A program made the translations under genes and the position numbers. Below the pieces are notes generated by a model, which did no database searches, was not told the origin of the DNA, and worked only from the letters and a program-made list of their open reading frames with translations. DNA of 64,000 nt from assembly GCA_963921425.1 (NCBI GenBank), contig OY992838.1:16862085-16926084 (forward strand), read 5' to 3'. Every line of letters begins with the position of its first letter. Position 1 is the stretch's first letter. Below are positions 57,845 to 64,000 of the stretch, one piece after another. This stretch comes from Dryas octopetala (taxonomy: Eukaryota; Streptophyta; Magnoliopsida; Rosales; Rosaceae).

Positions 57845-59595
57845 ATTTTGCTAGTCCTCGAGCAAAGAGAACAAAGAAAAGACTCAAGACAGACTCAAAA
57901 CATCCCAACACATGACTTCATTAGTACAGCCATAAATAGCATAGTCAAGCAAGATACATATAGAATTTATTCCTCAATCTCTAATAATGCTTCAATTAAC
58001 ATACCTTATTCCTCCATGAAATATATAGACCATCCTTGACACAACCTCAAGTGGTTAGACAAACAAGACTAAATCAGCATACACAAAATAGATTCAACTT
58101 CAATTCTCACTAAAGCATACTCTCAACAATAAAACGCTCAGATATTGGGTCAATACGTGCACTCAAGTATATGTGAGAGATGATATGATAAATAAATACA
58201 AAAAGCTCACATATTAATCATGAAAGACAGGCACCATGAACAAAAATACTGATCTCAATAGAAGGAATTAAAATACTTGGAACAGAATCAATAACCATAA
58301 GCTTCCCTTTTATCTAGACTCCACATAATGAACTACAATTCTCCCAAGATCAAGTAGGGCTTTAATAAGGGTTGTAATGGAGGCTTAGGTTAGGATAAGG
58401 TATTGAAATGAAAGGGACAACAAAGGGCTACAGACTATGGATTTGCACAAAGAAAACAATGGAGGCATTCTTTGCATAATTTGTACTCATAGCTCAAATT
58501 CGAACACCTTTCCACTTCCATCTTTTGAAATCGTCCCTTCCCTTTGATTTTTGATTTTTGATTTTTTTTTTTATTATTTTTTTTTTGAAAGGGAACGACA
58601 AACAATCTTAAACACAATTTCTTTTCCTTTTACATCGAGCTATGCATAGACATTTCTTTTCAACCTCACATTATCACCAACTCCATGCAAATTCATAGGT
58701 AAGGTAAACGGGTAGAGGAGTGAAACTCCCCCAAACTTAGGGTTTGGTATAAGGGTGAACAAAGAAAAGGTCATTAGGCTCAAAATGTTTGACTAGGGTT
58801 ATAACATAGGGTAGGCTTTAGGCTATGGGTTAAAAACAAACAAGGCCTAATATCATCTCCTAAGATTTATGTAGTTATATCCATGCTTTGCATAGAATAA
58901 GAGAGAAGTTCTAGCTCTTTGATTCACAATTATATTCCAAGTACTTCAACAAAATAAAGAATAATGAGATCACAACGACTTTATATGACAAGAAAATATT
59001 AGAGTAATGTTAACACTCAAGAATTGAAGTACAGGGCTCAAAAGCTCACTTAGGTCATACAAGTCTACTCTATTAAGTATATGCATCTCTAAGCATGCAA
59101 GTCATCACTTAAGCTCATGAAAACAAGGCCACCAGTCCATAGAGTTGTAAAGCATGTTACGAAACAATACTAGATAAAGAAGAATACATACTATATATAC
59201 AAGCTAGACATGCTCAAAATAACCATACATAATGAAATCAATTAGTTGGGGACTCAAGACCTAAAACAAACAAAAACACTCAAAAAAATTTTTTTTTTTT
59301 TTTTTTTTTTTAAATGCAATGCATTCCCCACCCCCAAACTTAAAAGAAACATTGTCCTCAATGTTTAAATGAAAGACAGATGTAATGCACATTATAATAA
59401 AAAGAGGAAGGGAAAAACAACAAATAAAACAAAACTACTGAACTGAGCAAAGAGAGGGTGAAAACGTACCTTGGCTGATGTGAAAATGGCTTGCCCACGC
59501 ATATGTACAAAATCACCTCCTCGTCGTCATCCATCCCTTGGGTTGCCTCCCAAGAAGCGCTAAGTTTCACGTCTTCAGCCAGACCTAGTCTTGTA
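57845..59595 (-). other. Non-coding 3' internal region of element J
   Basis: Same order of parts as F: T-rich tract near 58563-58587 beside GAAATCGTCCC, internal purine tract 58726-58740, long T tract near 59289-59310, purine tract 59326-59341, hairpins at 59347-59366 and 59537-59554. No coding frame on the element strand. Confidence 0.75.
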
Positions 59596-62500
59596 CTAGA
59601 AATCAATTTTTTCTTGGTTCAGCTCAAAATCAGGTTCAAGGAAAGGTTTCACACGATGACCATTGACCTTAAATATGTTCCCATTCTTCGGATTCTTGAT
59701 TTCAACTGTACCATAGGGAAACACTCTAATCACCTCATAAGGTCCGGTCCATCTCGAACGCAACTTGCCTGGGAAGAGACGTAATCTTGTATCATATAAT
59801 AACACCTTCCCTCCAACAAAGAATTCTCTTGGGCGTAGCTTCTTATCATGGTACCTCTTGGTCCTTTCCTTGTACAACTTAGCATTCTCATATGCGAAAT
59901 GTCGTATTTCCTCTAGCTCACTAAGTTGCAACTTCCTTTTCTCACCAGCGGCATGAATATCAAAATTGAACTTCTTAATCGCCCAATATGCCTTATGCTC
60001 AAGCTCAACTGGTAAATGACAAGCTTTCCCATATATCAGTCGAAAAGGAGACATTCCAATGGACGTCTTGTAAGCGGTGCGATAAGCCCATAATGCATCA
60101 TTAAGTTTGGTACACCAATCCTTCCTATTGGCGAGCACTGTTCTTTCCAAAATGAACTTGATCTCACGATTCGATATTTCCACTTGCCCACTCGTCTGAG
60201 GATGATAGGGAGTAGCCACTTTATGCCTTATTCCATATTTCTTCATCACGGCCTCAAACAGCTTGTTGCAAAAATGCGACCCCCCATCACTAATGATTGC
60301 TCTTGGGGTACCAAATCGTGCAAAGATATTGGTCTTAAGGAAATTCAAGACCACTCGAGCATCATTAGTCCTACAAGCGACAGCTTCCACCCACTTAGAT
60401 ACATAATCAACTCCCACCAGAATGTACTCGTACCCAAAAGAAGACGGAAATGGCCCCATGAAATCTATACCCCAAACATCAAAGATTTCGACTTCCAACA
60501 TGAAGTTCAGTGGCATCTGATCACGAGCAGAAATATTTCCCATCTTCTGACATCTGTCACATGTGAGATAAAACTGATGACAATCATGAAAGATAGTGGG
60601 CCAAAAGAAACCTGCTTGAAGAATCTTGTAAGCGGTCTTAGTTCCTCCACCATGGCCTCCACATTCTTTAGAATGGCACATCTCAATGACATTCCTTTGC
60701 TCTATTTCCGGTACACATCGTCTTATCAACTGATCTGACCCATATTTGAACAAATAAGGATCATCCCACACATATTTTCTGACATCATGCAAAAATTTCT
60801 TCCTTTGGTAGTGTGTCAGATCATTGGGCAACACTCCACTTGCTAAATAATTAGCTATGTCAGCATACCATGGAGTAGTCAAGATGGCAAAAAGCTGCTC
60901 GTCCGGGAATGACTCTCGTAACGGTAATGTGTCCTCTTCAGATTGTTCCTCATTGACGAGTCTACTCAAATGGTCTGCTACCACATTCTCACAACCTTTC
61001 TTATCCTTGATCTCAATATCAAATTCCTGTAGCAACAGAGTCCATCTAATCAACCTCGGCTTGGCGTCTTTCTTATTCAGCAGATACTTGAGAGCTGCAT
61101 GATCCGTGTAGATGGTGATCTTGGACCCAATCAAATAACTTCTAAATTTCTCCAAGGCAAAGATCACAGCAAGCAACTCCTTCTCTGTAGTAGAATAGTT
61201 CAACTGCGCATCATTCAGAGTCCTGCTTGCATAATAGATCACATGTGGCAGCTTATCAACTCTCTGACCCAAAACTGCTCCAACAGCATAATCACTTGCA
61301 TCACACATGAGCTCAAATGGCAAGTTCCAATCAGGTGGCATAATGATCGGAGCAGAAGTGAGTAGCTTCTTCAACTTGTTAAATGCAACCAAGCAATCCA
61401 CATCAAACTCAAAATTCACCTCTTTTTGCAATAAGGTGCACAAAGGCCTAGAAATCTTGGAAAAATCCTTGATGAACCTCCTATAAAACCCAGCATGGCC
61501 TAGGAAACTTCTTACTTCCTTAACACTCGACGGAGGCGGCAATCTCTGAATCACATCAATCTTGGCCTTATCAACTTGTATGCCCTCCTTTGAAATCACA
61601 TGACCCAATACTATCCCTTGTTGAACCATGAAGTGACATTTCTCCCAATTAAGCACTAGATTGGCTTCTTGACATCTTTTCAGAACTAAAGACAAATTAT
61701 CCAGACATGCATCAAAAGACGAACCAAAAACAGAAAAATCATCCATAAATACCTCAATGATTCGTTCCACCATATCAGAGAAAATAGACATCATGCATCT
61801 CTGAAACGTTGCAGGCGCATTGCACAATCCGAATGGCATCCTCCTATAAGCAAACGTACCAAATGGACATGTGAACGTGGTCTTCTCTTGATCCTCGGGT
61901 GCAATAGCAATCTGATTGTACCCACTGTACCCATCCAAAAAACAATAGTGACTATGGCCTGCTAACCTTTCCAACATCTGGTCAATGAATGGCAAAGGAA
62001 AATGATCCTTTCTTGTCGCGGTGTTTAGCTTCTGATAGTCAATACAGACACGCCAACCGGTTTGCGTCCTTTGGGGAACCAACTCATTATGCTCATTCTT
62101 CACCACAGTAATTCCACTTTTCTTTGGCACCACTTGAACAAGACTAACCCACTTCGAATCACTAATAGGATAAATAATACCAACATCCAACAATTTGATT
62201 ACCTCATTACGCACAACTTCCTTCAGAGTTGGATTCAGTCTTCTTTGGGCATCACGAGTAGGCTTGGATTCCTCCTCAAGTAAAATTCTGTGCATACACA
62301 CTGTGGGTGAGATCCCCTTGATATCGGCTATGGTCCACCCCAATGCTAACCGATTTTCCTTCAGAATTCTCAAGAGTCTTTCTTCCTCGCTTGCACTCAA
62401 ATTAGCTGCAATAATCACAGGCAAGGTCTCATTCTCTCCCAAAAATGCATATTTCAAGTGCTCCGGTAACGGTTTCAGCTCCAATTTAGGTGCTTGCTCA

Positions 62501-64000
62501 ATAGAGGGAAGCGTCTTTTGATTAGTAGACACTAACATTTCAAACTGGTTGAACCACTTATTTCTGAGAGGTCGGTTGCCTTCCAAACGTGTAGGAGTTG
62601 TTTCCACGATTTCATCTACTTCACTGGACTCTGGTGTTCCCAAAGCAACCTCCAATGTATCTTCTGCAAGGCTAGTTTCGCATACTTCCTCAACCAATGG
62701 GTCCAAACTATCAATCCTCAAGCAATCATCCTCCTCCTTTGGATACCTCATTGCACCAAAAACATCAAACTCAACTGTTTCACCAAGAACAGACATTGTC
62801 AACTTCCCATTACTCACATCAATCTTGGTGTTCGCTGTGGCCATGAACGGTCTTCCCAATATGATCGGTAGCTCATTATCTCTAATGGGGGTATCCTCCA
62901 TTTCAAGAATGATAAAATCAGCGGGCATGATCAAATCTGCAACCCGAACCAGCACATCTTCAACCACACCTTTCGGAACCTTTACTGAACGATCTGCCAA
63001 TTGAAGAGTAACACTAGTAGGTTTAAGATCTCCTATGCCCAACTGTGAGAAAACTGAATACGGCATCAAATTTATACTTGCTCCCAAATCCAGCAATGCT
63101 TTCTCAAACTTATGATTCCCCACCAAACATGGAATTGTGAAACTGCCAGGGTCTTTCAACTTGGGCGGCAACTTCCTTTGCAAAACAGCACTGACTTCTT
63201 CACTTAGACACACCTGCTCATGTTCTTTGAATTTCCTCTTGTGTGTGCACAATTCCTTCAAAAACTTGGCATACTTAGGAATCTGCTGAATAGCATCAAG
63301 CAAAGGAATGTTGATTTCCACTTTCTTAAACATCTCCAAAATTTCCTTAGCTTGCTCATCCTTATTCTGCTTCCATTGACGTTGAGGGAAAGGCAACGGA
63401 GCTCTTGGAATAGAGGAAGTAATCTCGGCCTTCTTGCTAGCACGTGTAGCAATGTGCTTTTCTTGCTTCTTTCTTTCCTCCTCTTCCTCATCCTTAACCT
63501 TAACTTTATCCCTCTTGTACTTTTCCACTTGTTCAGGATCTAGCATCTCAAATTCATCCTCATTGCCTGCATTATCATCTTGAGTAGTGCCCACTTTGTT
63601 GTCAATCACTTTCCCACTTCTCAAAGTAGTGATTGCTTCGGCCTTATCCTGAATTGGTGCACCCTTTACCACTTTGTCCAAGGTCAAAGTCACTTGTTCC
63701 AATTGGGCTTCCAAATTCGAGATAGCTTTAGCTGTGACACTCAACTGCTCCTCAGTCTTATTCATAAACGTCTTAGTATCATTAGACATCGAAGCTGTAC
63801 TTTGGGCTAATGTAGCCATCATGTCCTCCAAATAAGTACTTCGTTGCTTAACAGGGGACTGTACACTCGGTCTAACTTGAACTTTTTCAACCTCAAAACA
63901 TGACTCTCCATGTGATGGCCTAGCTTCCTGATTTGACATCAGAACCTGCATCATCTGCTTAAGCTCAGACATCTCAGCTTCCATAGCTGATTTCTTTTCC
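59596..64000 (-). CDS. gag-pol: Gag-Pol polyprotein of element J (partial, cut by window end)
   Basis: An open frame from the window edge to the stop. It covers the C-terminal part of Gag, protease ([13 protein letters not shown]), reverse transcriptase ([16 protein letters not shown]), RNase H ([24 protein letters not shown]), integrase finger, core ([28 protein letters not shown]) and GPY module (WTGPYEV). The first in-window Met lies at 63984, but homology to F shows that the frame continues into the missing Gag N-terminus, so this is not the real start. The protein is very close to F throughout, with scattered substitutions. Encodes all enzymes needed for reverse transcription and integration, and could act on gag-only relatives. 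Confidence 0.93.
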   Translation of the reverse strand, partial: EKKSAMEAEMSELKQMMQVLMSNQEARPSHGESCFEVEKVQVRPSVQSPVKQRSTYLEDMMATLAQSTASMSNDTKTFMNKTEEQLSVTAKAISNLEAQLEQVTLTLDKVVKGAPIQDKAEAITTLRSGKVIDNKVGTTQDDNAGNEDEFEMLDPEQVEKYKRDKVKVKDEEEEERKKQEKHIATRASKKAEITSSIPRAPLPFPQRQWKQNKDEQAKEILEMFKKVEINIPLLDAIQQIPKYAKFLKELCTHKRKFKEHEQVCLSEEVSAVLQRKLPPKLKDPGSFTIPCLVGNHKFEKALLDLGASINLMPYSVFSQLGIGDLKPTSVTLQLADRSVKVPKGVVEDVLVRVADLIMPADFIILEMEDTPIRDNELPIILGRPFMATANTKIDVSNGKLTMSVLGETVEFDVFGAMRYPKEEDDCLRIDSLDPLVEEVCETSLAEDTLEVALGTPESSEVDEIVETTPTRLEGNRPLRNKWFNQFEMLVSTNQKTLPSIEQAPKLELKPLPEHLKYAFLGENETLPVIIAANLSASEEERLLRILKENRLALGWTIADIKGISPTVCMHRILLEEESKPTRDAQRRLNPTLKEVVRNEVIKLLDVGIIYPISDSKWVSLVQVVPKKSGITVVKNEHNELVPQRTQTGWRVCIDYQKLNTATRKDHFPLPFIDQMLERLAGHSHYCFLDGYSGYNQIAIAPEDQEKTTFTCPFGTFAYRRMPFGLCNAPATFQRCMMSIFSDMVERIIEVFMDDFSVFGSSFDACLDNLSLVLKRCQEANLVLNWEKCHFMVQQGIVLGHVISKEGIQVDKAKIDVIQRLPPPSSVKEVRSFLGHAGFYRRFIKDFSKISRPLCTLLQKEVNFEFDVDCLVAFNKLKKLLTSAPIIMPPDWNLPFELMCDASDYAVGAVLGQRVDKLPHVIYYASRTLNDAQLNYSTTEKELLAVIFALEKFRSYLIGSKITIYTDHAALKYLLNKKDAKPRLIRWTLLLQEFDIEIKDKKGCENVVADHLSRLVNEEQSEEDTLPLRESFPDEQLFAILTTPWYADIANYLASGVLPNDLTHYQRKKFLHDVRKYVWDDPYLFKYGSDQLIRRCVPEIEQRNVIEMCHSKECGGHGGGTKTAYKILQAGFFWPTIFHDCHQFYLTCDRCQKMGNISARDQMPLNFMLEVEIFDVWGIDFMGPFPSSFGYEYILVGVDYVSKWVEAVACRTNDARVVLNFLKTNIFARFGTPRAIISDGGSHFCNKLFEAVMKKYGIRHKVATPYHPQTSGQVEISNREIKFILERTVLANRKDWCTKLNDALWAYRTAYKTSIGMSPFRLIYGKACHLPVELEHKAYWAIKKFNFDIHAAGEKRKLQLSELEEIRHFAYENAKLYKERTKRYHDKKLRPREFFVGGKVLLYDTRLRLFPGKLRSRWTGPYEVIRVFPYGTVEIKNPKNGNIFKVNGHRVKPFLEPDFELNQEKIDF

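Larger units (their letters stand above)
55218..64000 (-). mobile_element. Element J: family-2 Athila element, running past the window edge
   Basis: 3' LTR 55218-57829, polypurine tract, non-coding 3' region and an open gag-pol frame that reaches the window end. What is visible looks whole. Its polyprotein is nearly identical to that of F, so both come from one recently active subfamily. The left LTR abuts element H, so J probably inserted into or recombined with H; the right flank is outside the window. Confidence 0.92.

Overview
This window is repeat-rich plant DNA with no host gene that I can recognise. It holds long LTR retrotransposons of the Ty3/gypsy superfamily and an older tandem satellite. 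The reverse transcriptase and integrase sequences, the long LTRs (about 2.5 kb), the primer-binding sites matching the 3' end of plant tRNA-Asp, and the polypurine tract ending in GGGGGTG all fit the Athila lineage. A seed plant, probably an angiosperm, with heterochromatin of pericentromeric type is the best guess. I cannot name the species.

Layout. (1) 1-12335: minus-strand elements of 'family 1' (LTR ends TGATGAG...CATCAACA on the coding strand) joined through shared LTRs; element A carries only a gag-protease ORF. (2) 12336-16487: the 3' part of a plus-strand element K with a third LTR type, followed by an inverted fragment of a similar LTR. (3) 16488-48996: an approximately 150-bp satellite, cut by two solo LTRs (16555-18218 and 45953-48502) and by a four-deep nest: a 1.1-kb LTR-like unit E contains solo LTR D, which contains family-1 element C, which contains the 12.4-kb 'family 2' element F. 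Each insertion has a 5-bp target duplication that can be read directly (ATTAG, GTTGC, CGTAT/CGTGT, CGCAG). (4) 48997-55217: a reduced plus-strand family-2 element H, split by a family-1 solo LTR (50583-53120, duplication ACCAT). (5) 55218-64000: a minus-strand family-2 element J that runs past the window edge.

How the parts relate. Family 2 (F, J, reduced H) encodes gag, protease, reverse transcriptase, RNase H and integrase in one frame. Family 1 (A, C) encodes only gag and protease, yet shares with family 2 the tRNA-Asp primer site, the polypurine tract, U3 repeats, an R-U5 block and 3' RNA hairpins. The simplest reading is a non-autonomous TR-GAG family mobilised by family-2 enzymes. F looks whole and young; the satellite, E and K are older. 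The most interesting signals outside the proteins are the array of short palindromes in U3, the telo-box/TGGGCY/CATGCA promoter grammar, a 3' hairpin with a compensatory base-pair change between families, and a higher-order duplication in the satellite.
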